Origin: Perkinsus olseni
Lineage: Eukaryota > Perkinsozoa > Perkinsida > Perkinsidae
Direction: 5' to 3'
Assembly: GCA_013115135.1 (NCBI GenBank)
Contig: JABANP010000530.1
Span: 1 to 35,594, forward strand
DNA length: 35,594 nucleotides
Part shown: piece after piece, positions 19,091 to 28,591 of the stretch
Numbering within the stretch: position 1 is the stretch's first letter
Layout of the letters: each line of letters opens with the position of its first letter
Program-made: the position numbers and the translations under genes
Notes under the pieces: model-generated
What the model was told of the DNA's origin: nothing
The model's input: only the letters and a program-made list of their open reading frames with translations
Databases searched by the model: none

Positions 19091-20884
19091 ATGCGCGCTA
19101 CAATCATCGTTACCGTTGGGCTTGCGCTCACTGTATACACCACTAATGCAGGAAGACCATGGAAGGCGGCCCGTTCCTTTCTGAAGTCCATCAGAGGCAA
19201 GAATGGGAAGGCGGGGAAGGTAAGATAACGGCCGTATTAGAGGGGAAAGCTCGTGAAACAGTCGTACATCCACTGAGAGCCAGGGTAATAGAGTTCGAAA
19301 CGAATTCACGATTCAACACTGTTGAAACACCGTTCAGTACACGGGTGGTGTCCTTGTATTGTAGGAGAAGAAAAACGGGGACGAGGACCCGGACAGATAT
19401 GCCAACAGAGATACGGGCGAGGTGAGGTGGCTGCATCTTCCTCAGGAGCCATATTAGCTTTAACTGACCTCCCGATTTCCTCCTGCTCAGAAGGTATCTA
19501 CTCTTCCCGGTGCCCACCCGGTCGATGAGGCTGGCAGAGAGCCTGCAGTAAGAAAGCAATGAGCTCCTGTCGAGGTTTAGCCTCGGAGGTTACCCTCTCA
19601 GGAGAAGAATTAAGTCGCTCCTACCTCCCCCGAGCCTGCGGTACCAAGGACCACAGTTGTGGTAGGATGATGCATCAGCCCTCAGACTACTCGAATAATT
19701 TCCCTCAGAATTTCTGTTCTCTCGCCTACACCTGCCCTCTAGGCTCTTCGGATGACAAGCAGGACCTGGTAGACGCTGAGTCAGCTTCCTTTCGTCAGCA
19801 TCCTACCACATGGTTCAGGGTGGTGTCGAGGCCCATGTCAAGGGGCTGGCTCCCGAAGAGGATCTCTCCTTGGTTGAGTATGCTCTGGACTACCTGTATT
19901 TCTGGGATAGCTCGTCAGAACGATGAACTAATGTTACTCTCCTATTCGTTACCTCCTCCTCCTCTTCAGGCGGCACAACGACACACTCACTTCCGTGAAT
20001 GTGCTCCTCGATCTCGATGATATTATACCCCATGAACCGCCCATGGATGACAAAGATCCCTGCTCTGAGCGAATATTACGTTGGGGACATGGATGGTTGA
20101 TGGGAATCAGAGGCACAACGGTCAGTGCCGCTCAAACCTATCTCTAAAAAACGAGCGCCCTCTTCCACCGAAACCAACAGCTCTGATAGATCATATATCA
20201 AGCCTAGAGGAGGAAGCTCAGGGAAGTTATTACACTGCATTTGACCCGAAGAGATACCCTGCGTACCTTTGGCCGTTTGTGTACTATGAAGGGCGCCTGC
20301 AAGAGCAAAAAGTATTTGGACCCTCCCTGTGCCCTAAGATCACTGCAGTAACGTTATAGCTCCAGCCATCTTCGGGCGTATCTCTCTCGCCCTTCAGGAT
20401 GTTGGAAATGAGAAGGTGACGGTCACTCTCGGAGGGAACTTCCTTCTTCCCTCGGGGAAGAGTTGCAGGAAATTGAGAATCCATGAAGTAGAAGTCCTCG
20501 GATCACGGTAAGAAGTTTAATAAACATATTTGTGACGATCCGTATTCGAACCTACTATCCTGTATCCTCCCATCATAGGAGTCCCATAGTCGAGGCTGAG
20601 GCCCATCAAGTGTATTTTTATTAGTGTTTGGAAGAAGGTTGACATTAAGGGCAAGCATGTGGACATGCTACATGAGATAGAGAAGAGGACGCCTGGAGTG
20701 AAGGAAGGCCTGTCTGCGGACATGTGCGAAGAACAGTTATTCGAGTACGGGAAGGAGATCGGCAGACTGAAGGCTGAAACCACGATGCGCCCTTGCCGGG
20801 GTGCTAGGGAGTGGTGCTGAGAGAAAGACGCAGCTACAGGCAGCAGTTGCCTTGATCTACCATGCTTTGATGAATGATATGTAG
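19091..20884 (+). pseudogene. Array copy B of the secreted-protein family, frame-disrupted
   Basis: The signal exon is intact: MRATIIVTVGLALTVYTTNA, with a GTAAGA donor after about 43 codons. Next come an exon with STLPGAHPVDEAGREPA, an exon ending YTCPLGSSDDKQDL, and one with EYALDYLYFWDSS. The long exon has VNVLLDLDDIIPHEPP and PLPPKPTALIDHISSLEEE, followed by DVGNEKVTVTL...LRIHEVEVLGSR and the last exon. The long exon shifts frame near 20145, where a TAA interrupts it. The last exon has small indels near 20780-20810, so the usual ending, VLGSGAERKTQLQAAVALIY, is out of frame. A 35-nt GT-AG stretch could bypass the first defect. Likely a pseudogene or fast-evolving copy. Confidence 0.65.
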
Positions 20885-21566
20885 TTGGCTGGAATGATAT
20901 TCAACAGGTGTAATGAGAGTTGTGAGATGTTCCTCTCAGTGCAGTGCCTCAGTGTTTCTCTAGTGAGACGGACAATTGGTCGTGGATCGATTTCAACCAG
21001 GCATTCCACGAACGCAACGGCATCATAGGCTTACTCGTCCCCGACAGGCTGCAGTAAGTGACAGGATCTGCGTCACATACGATACTCACATCTGAGAGCC
21101 TCGCATACGATCTGATACGCTCCAGGCCTCTCTGACGTGTCATAATCCAACTTCACGGCCCCGGATAGTATCATTCACGTAGCAGTCGACTACTTATGAA
21201 GGGGGACTGGCCAACATAAGCAGAGGCGACCGTTGCTTTCAGTGAGGTATAGTGATCGTCCAAAGCCTTCCATTAAGGTGGAATCTCATGTGTGATGCCA
21301 GACTCAAATCCAACATGATAACGGAGTTGGGATGCTATGACATCCTCCTGTATGCTACATTGAATACGAAGTTCCTCGTGATTCCCGACGGATAAACCCG
21401 CACCATGTAAATGCTTCATTGTAACACCATCACCGCTATTATGAACGGAGACACGAGCATGTTAGGGATCGATCCGTGAAACCTAGCGAAGTTCTTTCTT
21501 TGTGAGATCCGCCAGCAAAAGATGAAGGGGCCAGATGTGACACGTATCGGAGGAATTGAGTGGGAA
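20885..21566. other. Spacer with gene fragments
   Basis: No complete gene. A + strand piece at about 21280-21393 reads like protein (LKSNMITELGCYDILLYATL) but stands alone. A fragment matching the 3' end of the uL29m gene lies at 21441-21495. Confidence 0.4.
21441..21495 (-). pseudogene. Fragment of the uL29m (MRPL47) gene 3' end
   Basis: About 55 nt resemble 24146-24201, which carries the last codons, stop and 3' flank of the uL29m gene. RKNFARFH here corresponds to KKNFARYH there, and the stop is replaced by GGA. It implies that flanking DNA moved with the array during duplication. Confidence 0.5.
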
Positions 21567-21576
21567 GGCGAGCGAA
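21567..21576 (+). promoter_or_regulatory. Upstream box of array copy C
   Basis: GGCGAGCGAA lies 68 nt before ATG 21635. A GGAATTCCAC-like block between box and ATG is also shared with copy A. Confidence 0.4.
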
Positions 21577-21634
21577 GAGTGCTCGAGCACAAATTCGGAA
21601 TTCCACCCAAACCTACCCCTACTCAAGCCTACTA

Positions 21635-23138
21635 ATGCGAGCTCTCATCGTCCTCGCCGTTGGGCTAGGACGCAGCGTGTGTACCGGTAGGGCAGCATAC
21701 GCCTGGGGGAAAGTCAAATCTCTGCTCGGATATATGTGGGTGAGAAACGGGAATTGGGAAAAGCGGAAGTAAACGATAAGGCCGCGTGAAATTGGCATGC
21801 CCATGAGGCACCAGGGTGTTATGGAGCTGCCTAATGTACACATGAGAGTGTTCGGAGGGTCGAGCTAGGCGCCAGATAAATGTATTGTCTTCTCAGGCCG
21901 GGGAAGCTACTCCACAAGCACAATTGGAGCAAGCTGGGAATGTGGTAGGGCGTGCCAAACCTCAAGCCGTTCATATATCCTCATCCTTTCAGGAAGATAG
22001 CTACCTCAAGTACACCTGCCCGTTAGGCTCGCCGAATGAGAATGCTGACCTTGTAGACACTTTATCTTCGGCCTCTTTTCTCTATCCCGCCAAACGTTTC
22101 AGGGTGGTATCGTCGCTCATGCCAACGCCCTGGTCCACCGTGAAGACCTTTCCATGGTTGAATATTCTCTGGATTACATCTATTTCTGGGATAGCTCGTA
22201 GGAATGGCACCATTATAGTAGCAGTCGGATGTGTTGCCTCTCAACAGGAAACACAACAATACACTCACCCGTATGAATATTATTGTCGACCTTCCCAATA
22301 TCATACGTCGTGCCCGCCTCGTTGCCGGCAGTACCACTTGTAATGCTGAAATGCTAATGTGGGCGACGATGGGGTTAAGTGACTTACAGAGCGAAAAGAG
22401 ACACACGGCCGACAAGTACCTCAGAGACAAGGGCCTAGTTGCCCCGAAACCAGCAAGCCTGATCAAACACATCTCGAAAATGGAGCAAAGGATGCACGAG
22501 TCTCGTCACGGGGTTCTCCTCCCGGACTCCGAAGATGCTGAGCATGCGGCTGTGTGGCTTTGGGGTTACATTTACCATGAAACGGTCGAACTGGAGAAAG
22601 GAAAGAGACTCTACCGGTGCCCGGAAATCGTTGCAGTAATGCTCTCAATCTGCAGCTGCTGATATATCGCCGTCATCAGGACGTTGGTAACAGAAGAGTG
22701 GGAATCACCCTCGCGGCGAAGGGATCAGGCCAGCTGAAGTTCCATGAAATAGAGGTCGTCGGATCACGGTCAAGAGAAGAACTTGACAGTCCTACTTCAA
22801 ATCTTATGCGACTGTCGCGCTCAACCCCTAGTTGATGGAACTAGTATCCGAGGTCTCACCTGGTCTCATTCAGTGTCTGGGAGGAGGGCGATATGAACGT
22901 AAAGCACGTGGAGCTGCTACACGATATAGAGGAGAGAGCGCGCAAGGTGGAGGGGGCCAATAGTAGAGAGGCCTGCGAGAAGCAGCTGTTTGAGTACGGC
23001 AAAGAGGTCTACAATAGGAATAACAGAAACAAAGATGCGTCTAATCTAGCGCTGGAAAATGCCGCTAGGAGGAGATTTCAGTTGAGCGCATCAGTGGGTA
23101 TGATCTATGAGGCTTTGATGGGTGCTGATCTGTCGTAG
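21635..23138 (+). CDS. Array copy C, intact secreted protein of unknown function
   Basis: Exons: 21635-21739, 21897-22052, 22103-22197, 22248-22635, 22680-22768 and 22874-23138, all in phase, giving about 365 residues. It starts with a signal peptide, MRALIVLAVGLGRSVCTG. Family landmarks follow in order: KYTCPLGSPNENADL; GGIVAHANALVHREDLSMVE leading into YSLDYIYFWDSS; MNIIVDLPNIIRR; APKPASLIKHISKMEQRM; AAVWLWGYIYHETVELEKG; RRVGITLAAKGSGQLKFHEI ending EVVGSR; and a helical end with EKQLFEYGKEVYNRNNR. The GQLKFHEIEVVG segment resembles the last strand of lectin-like beta-sandwich domains, but that is only a hint. Introns 2-5 occur at the same sites in copies A and B, which supports the model. 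Probably secreted or surface exposed. Confidence 0.75.
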
Positions 23139-24177
23139 AATTGATGTCCATGTGGCGGGCCCCGTTGTGTGATAGATGTGAGACGTCATACTTATTATAT
23201 GCCATTGAGTTCAGTGGAACGGACAACCGGAAGAAGAACCTCGAGTCTGGAGTACAACTCCTTTGAAGAGATGAAATTCGTCTTCTGATGCCCTCGTTAG
23301 GTTTCAGAGCAATTACAGTGGTGCAACGTCGGGCCAAGATTGGCAGTTTTTGGCACTCCAGAAATTTGAAATTCCGAGAACCCCCAATAATGGGGAACGG
23401 CTAGTCCGCCGAGCGACCACGACATGGCGGTGCTAGTGAGTGGGAGCCTCGGCGTACACACTCATGGAAGAGCTCGTTAGGACCCCTCGGATATCCCTCG
23501 AACATTGACAGTAAATGCCCCGCTAGCTCACTAGCAATTCACGATGAAAGTTGATTGAGAAGTGGGGGGACACCTTTCATGACGTGCGTAGCGTATGAGG
23601 GGATCATGGTTTTTGGCAGTGTGCCGCGCCTCTCGACAGACAACAAAACGACACCTCCGGTCTATAGATGTGCTTCTCAATCTTCCTGAGACCCATCATT
23701 CAATCCCATAGAGTCTGTCGTGTGGGGGCCATCATTGATGAGCTAGATGAGCCTCGAATGGCTGTATCCAAGGGGAGGGTTCCTCTCCTCAATCGGAAGA
23801 CATCAGTACTTGGAATGTCCAATGACTCAATGACTAGCTCTACAGAGGAATGACTCGAACCCCTTACCTGGCATCTCATTCCCCCGCTCTACAGGGCACG
23901 CATCGATCGAATCCCTTTCATCTTCCGTCTACAAGCCTCCCTTGCCGTAAAATGCCGTGTGTGCTGCAACACTCAGATCCACAGCAACACGGTGTTGCTG
24001 TACTATGGCGTCCTCCTCCTCCTCGCCGTCGATACTTGACATCTTGACGCACAACGAGTGAGCTGATGTGCTACCATAGGTGAATAGGGAAGTCCCCTAA
24101 TGATCAGCTCCGATCCTGTAATCCACTAACGCTACCACTACCACCATGAACGGAAACGTGAGCATGTTGAGGAATGA
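23139..24177. other. Spacer after the array
   Basis: No complete gene. About 60 nt at 23640-23700 resemble the start of the long fourth exon of array copy B, so another decayed copy may once have lain here. A short + frame at 23668-23853 follows it but shows no other family motif. Confidence 0.35.
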
Positions 24178-25272
24178 TCAGTGATACCTAGCAAAGTTCT
24201 TCTTGGCCTCCTCTAAAGCTCTCACCCACTGCCGCCTCCATGTGAGGTTACCCGGTATATCCGAGTATCTGATCCAATACTGTGATAGTCGAGGGAGGAA
24301 AGACAGCAGCATTACTTAGTAGCATAACGCCAGTTGGGTACTAACATCTGCATAGTATCCTTACGCAGCGGTCTGAGCTCCATAAGAAGCTCATTATGAT
24401 CCTCCTCATACCTACAAAATGGCAAGCTATCGGCCACCCAATAATAGCCGCGAAGGCACTTCTTGAGAGAGGCCTCCCATGCATTCCTCATAAGTGACGT
24501 CCTATCCCCCATACGCTCTATTCGGTGCCTAATAGAAACGACGTCAACAGAAGCCTGACGTTAGCAGCAGCCACTTCAACTTCAGCATTTGTTCCTCTAT
24601 GTGGAACCTTCTGGTCTCTAACTCCTCCCTGAGCTGTTGCTTATCCCTATGCCAATACCAGACTCGACCATACCACACCTCTCCTACTTCACTACCTCAT
24701 CTCCTTGGCACGTATGGTCTGCTGATGTATCTCCCTTCTCGATAGTACTGTAAGTATCCTTTTCATAGTCATTTTAACCTGCTACCATCACTCCCACTGC
24801 TAGACCCTCATCAATCACCACCTTCTTGAGCCGGCCGTGATAGCTCCACTCAGTCCTGTGGGCCCTAGCAAATGCTCTCTCGGACATGAGGAAGTTCTTC
24901 TCCTTCAAACAGATGTACCTGATACGCTTGGTACGGGTCGAATAACTATGGAAGAGTCCAATGAGTCTACAAAACTGGTATACGCTCGGTATGCATATCG
25001 CCCTCGACCCGACGAGTGTAGTAGTACCATAATTTGTGAAGATCGTCAAATGACTTCAACCGGAGTAGACACGCCGGCCAAGCATCTCCCGTCTTGCAGT
25101 TCTTCTCCTTATCCCCCCATGCAAGATCAGGATCGAGATGCCCTCCCTTCCAGAACTGGGTAATCCCTCCCTGCCCTGAGGCTGCTGCCGCTGCAGCACC
25201 ACTTCCTCTGTGAGCTCTACCAGCAAAGCATAAGGGAGATAACCGCAATACACCACGGAGAGGGACGCTCAT
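24178..25272 (-). CDS. MRPL47: Mitochondrial large-subunit ribosomal protein uL29m (L47)
   Basis: Six exons (25272-25028, 24918-24822, 24778-24696, 24646-24575, 24528-24316, 24268-24178) give about 266 residues. Introns are 109, 43, 49, 46 and 47 nt. The N-terminus MSVPLRGVLRLSPLCFAGRA looks like a mitochondrial targeting peptide, followed by an Ala run. The diagnostic L47 block is GDAWPACLLRLKSFDDLHKL joined across the first intron to WYICLKEKNFLMSERAFARA. Helical residues follow (MTMKRILTVLSRREIHQQTI), as in the uL29 hairpin. The remaining C-terminal extension of about 110 residues, with LRGYYWVADSLPFCRYEED and WRRQWVRALEEAKKNFARYH, is longer than in bacterial L29 but common in mitochondrial forms. 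It acts in the mitochondrial ribosome near the exit tunnel. Confidence 0.88.
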
Positions 25273-25435
25273 CAAAAAGACTGGAAACCTATACGGCCCA
25301 TCTGCTTGAACTAACCCAAATCGGAGACCTCAAAAGGAACTTGAAAAAGTACATGAATGATTGACAGTAATGGTACTACTGGCGCCTAGAACCGCATGGA
25401 GCTTCCAGGTCCACCACCGTACTGATTGGGAGCAT

Positions 25436-26173
25436 TCATGGCAGTATGGCCTGAGCAGCAGCAGCATTTCTAGTGGACCCTAGTGCCCCTCTACCACCTC
25501 TGTCTTGCCGTAGCATTTCGATCTCCTGAGGAGAGGCTCCTGCTGGTGCTACTGAGAATCTTCCCGCGCCAAGCTGATGATTGCTGTTGAAGCCGAAGTT
25601 CGTATCATCATCATCGTCAACTAGGTGTGCTCTAACTTCTTGCATAACATCCTCCCTTAAACGTACTAACCGTCGTATTGACATCCTCCTCTGATATTCT
25701 CTGTACCTAGGGGGGCCCTCACTAGTGGTGGAGAACTCGCTGGTGGTGATCATCCTCATCATTACCCATAGATGGTGAGCACCGTTAATACCGCCCCAAG
25801 AGTTAAAAACAAGATGAACGACGGCAATGAGCTCTCGGCCCTCATAGCAGGGACGAGCGGAATGGGCGAAGGCATGCTCACCTACAACAACTATGCGATT
25901 GTGGAATCCCCCTCTAGTCACCGTCACCGCGCCACAAAATTGAATAGGGCCCTCGACCAGTACTTGACCAAACACAAATCCCATGACCAAGTTTTGAAAT
26001 CCGATTCTTGCGGCATCTCTTCTCTGAATAGTAGGAACCTCCAGTAATTACTATATAATATCAATGCTAACAGAGACAAAACAACAAGATCTCGATGACA
26101 TCGATTGCCAGTCAGTCCGAACTGAATTGATGATGGTGGTGATGATGATGATACTCCTCACAGCAACTGCCAT
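25436..26173 (-). CDS. Small membrane protein, unrecognised
   Basis: An unspliced frame runs from 25990 to 25436, but splicing gives a better protein. After a first exon from ATG 26173 come RRDAARIGFQNLVMGFVFGQ, then (across a 46-nt intron) a hydrophobic segment SFILFLTLGAVLTVLTIY. A 44-nt intron then leads to GPPRYREYQRRMSIRRLVRL and an acidic, Asn/Gly/Ala-rich tail ending QAILP. One or two membrane spans and a charged C-terminal helix suggest an organelle or endomembrane protein. The first exon and its junction are uncertain: several donors fit, and an alternative frame also reads well near 25950-26030. The ATG lies only 14 nt past the sorting nexin stop. Confidence 0.5.
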
Positions 26174-26187
26174 TGTGCAGACCACCT

Positions 26188-28304
26188 TTACTCAGCAGCA
26201 CTGGGAGATCCAGCTACTCCACCAAAGTCGACCTTACCCCAAAGCTCAGCCAACTGCTTATGAGTCTCAGTAGTCCTGTTCACAAACTCCTTAGCGACTT
26301 CGTTGTACACCGTGGTCTTGCTCTGCATGAAGTTCTTCATCTCAATCATAGTTGCATTATAACCACTACGCCAGTAATAGGCTTCCACCAGATCCCTCTG
26401 GTCACATAACTTCTGCATAGACTCGCTTGCACTACTCCCAGCCGACGATGATGTAGTCGTCTTGAAGGTACCCTCAACGCTCTTCACAGGATGCTTTAAC
26501 ATACTGCTCATACCCTTCCTACTACTACCGCCCTTCTTCTGACGTATCTTGTCATTCAACTTATCACGCAGCTCACCAAGCTCAACCACCTTATCCAAAG
26601 ATTCCATCATAGCCGAGCAGTCAGTGACTTCCCTCTGTATAACAGATGCCAGCAACTCCAAGTGGAAGGCCTGTGCCGGGGCTGATAAGATATTCTTCTG
26701 TTCATAGAATGCATCAGCCAGGTTAACCCTCACAATATCCTTCTCATTCTCAGCCACACAAAGGGCGTGACCTGCGCCCTGTGTAGCAATGGTATTGATA
26801 TCCTGCAGTTTATAATGGCACTGGCCTAAGGCACTGGTGGCCTTATTGAAGCTCTCGGCAGAAGTACTGAGTTGAGTAAGCAGCTTCTTCAGTGCCGATT
26901 TATGATCGCCCAGGTAAGTCTTGGCAGTCGTCAACAACGGCTTCACGTCAATCTGGCTGCCACTGGTCTCCGCTGGCGTAGTAGCAGCTCCCTCTTGGTT
27001 CTCACCGTTCACCTCCTCTTCAGCTGGTTTCCTAAGGTGACCCCGTCGAGTAAGCAGGCCTGTGCCGCCCCTATCCTACTCATTCTCTTTGCTGCTGTTG
27101 CCTTCCTCCTGTTGTTGGTCCTGCTCAACTCCCCCCTCGACGCTACCACTACCCGAGCGCTGAGCACCAGGCTGGAACCTAATAACAGCCCAGTTACCAT
27201 CATGATGCTCATCATCGTCACTCTTACTCGGGGACCTCCCTATCGTATACGGCACGATCGAACTCCTCCAGCATAGTTTCCATCGACTTACTGGCGAATT
27301 CCTGACGACGACACTCATCATTAACTGCCCTATCACACCAGTGCAATATATCCTTGCCTTCTTCGCCGTCTCATACGTATTCTCCTGGGTCGCCAGGAAA
27401 GCTGCCATCACTGGAGAATTGCGTAGCCATGGCCGAGCACAGCACCTGCCATTGTAGTGCTTCGTCTGCCATGACAGTACCGTGACCGCTACCTTGTGAG
27501 GAACTCCTCCAAGGACTGCCTTCTTGCCTCTACCACACGATCGGTGGGCTTAATTTGATTCATAACAGCAGTAGTGGGCTGCTTCAAGAGGACATGGAAT
27601 TGGCTCTTGCTAGCCAGTGGTGGTACGAACATACCCGGAAAAGATCGGACCTGAAAGGGTCGTATAGCCTCCAGTACGAGGAAGAGTCGGTATTATTACC
27701 AGTTCTTCCCTGAGAACAGTAAAATCTGTATATCTCTTCCGTGTATTGCTACTGACTCCAGAGGCACCAGTAACCTACAGTAGTGGAATAGACAAAAACA
27801 GCGGCAGAAGATGGTAAGTTCTCACAGTAATCCCGTAGGTTGTTATCTTGTGTATACCAGCCGGGCCTGCACGCTTCGTCTGAGGGTCCGTCACACTAAC
27901 TGTGACTCCCTGGTCCGCACTGAAAGGGTAAGCAGCACTGCAAACCATCATAAGCATCCAGTCGTTGCTATTACATGCTCATAGATCCTGACCTGAACAG
28001 CTTGTTAAACTCTTGTGGGGAGACAGTAACTACATGACCATGATGATTGCGAGAACCACGGTGGCAGATAAGGTAGTAGTGGTCTTCATGTTGATAAAAA
28101 CAACCTACCTTCGAACTGAGCCTCTGTAGCATTGGCAGCAGCCAGTTCATCCTCATTTCTCTTAGTAATATCATCGTCATCATACTCGGCAGTAGGAGGA
28201 GCAGGAGGGCTGTTGCTACCATCATCGTCAGATGCACGACGGATTGGCAGCGTTGGCGGCTTGCTGCTGCCATCTGCTGTTGATGATACTGTTGGTGAAC
28301 TCAT
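26188..28304 (-). CDS. Sorting nexin with PX and BAR-like domains
   Basis: Nine exons (28304-28109, 28029-27975, 27937-27826, 27774-27700, 27650-27493, 27445-27377, 27329-27228, 27178-27080, 27031-26188) total about 569 residues; introns are 37-79 nt and all in phase. After an acidic, Ser/Pro-rich N-terminus comes a PX domain: VTVSVTDPQTKRAGPAG, KRYTDFTVLREEL (the RRYSDF motif), FPGMFVPPLASK, and VVEARRQSLEEFLTR then LRNSPVMAAFLA. The Arg and Lys residues that bind phosphoinositide are kept. An acidic linker (GGVEQDQQQEEGNSSKENE) follows. The last exon is a long helical region of the Vps5/BAR type. The architecture matches SNX1/SNX2/Vps5, which bend endosomal membranes in retromer recycling. 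Which subfamily it belongs to is uncertain. Confidence 0.85.
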
Positions 28305-28591
28305 AATAATAATATCCTTAAACTAGCACAGTAAGAGAAGGTAAGTGATGGGAGCGCCATAACCCACAACAACGCAACGACGAGACTTGTGAAATCGGAG
28401 CCGTAATACTAATGCTGGTAGGTCGAGAATAATCCTACTACTAGTGATGATGTGCAGAAGGAATGGTATGGATGCTAATACTGCACTCAGGATCGTCGAC
28501 AGATTAACGGTATCAATGAAGGAGAACGGAACAGGAAATAACACACGAAGTGAACACGAAAGTATTAGAGGTACACTAACTGTAGGCCACG

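Noticed and set aside
23845..23900. GACTCGAACCCC resembling a reversed tRNA T arm
   Set aside because: Flanking bases do not form the five-pair stem, and no acceptor or anticodon arm is found.
25436..25990. A single unspliced 184-residue gene
   Set aside because: Its first half lacks protein character, while splicing two 44-46-nt introns reveals a membrane span and a continuous protein.
26188..27472. In-frame TGA, TAA and TAG codons in the sorting nexin region, suggesting stop-codon reassignment or readthrough
   Set aside because: Each stop lies in a 47-49-nt GT-AG intron with matching phases, and the spliced protein restores PX and BAR homology.
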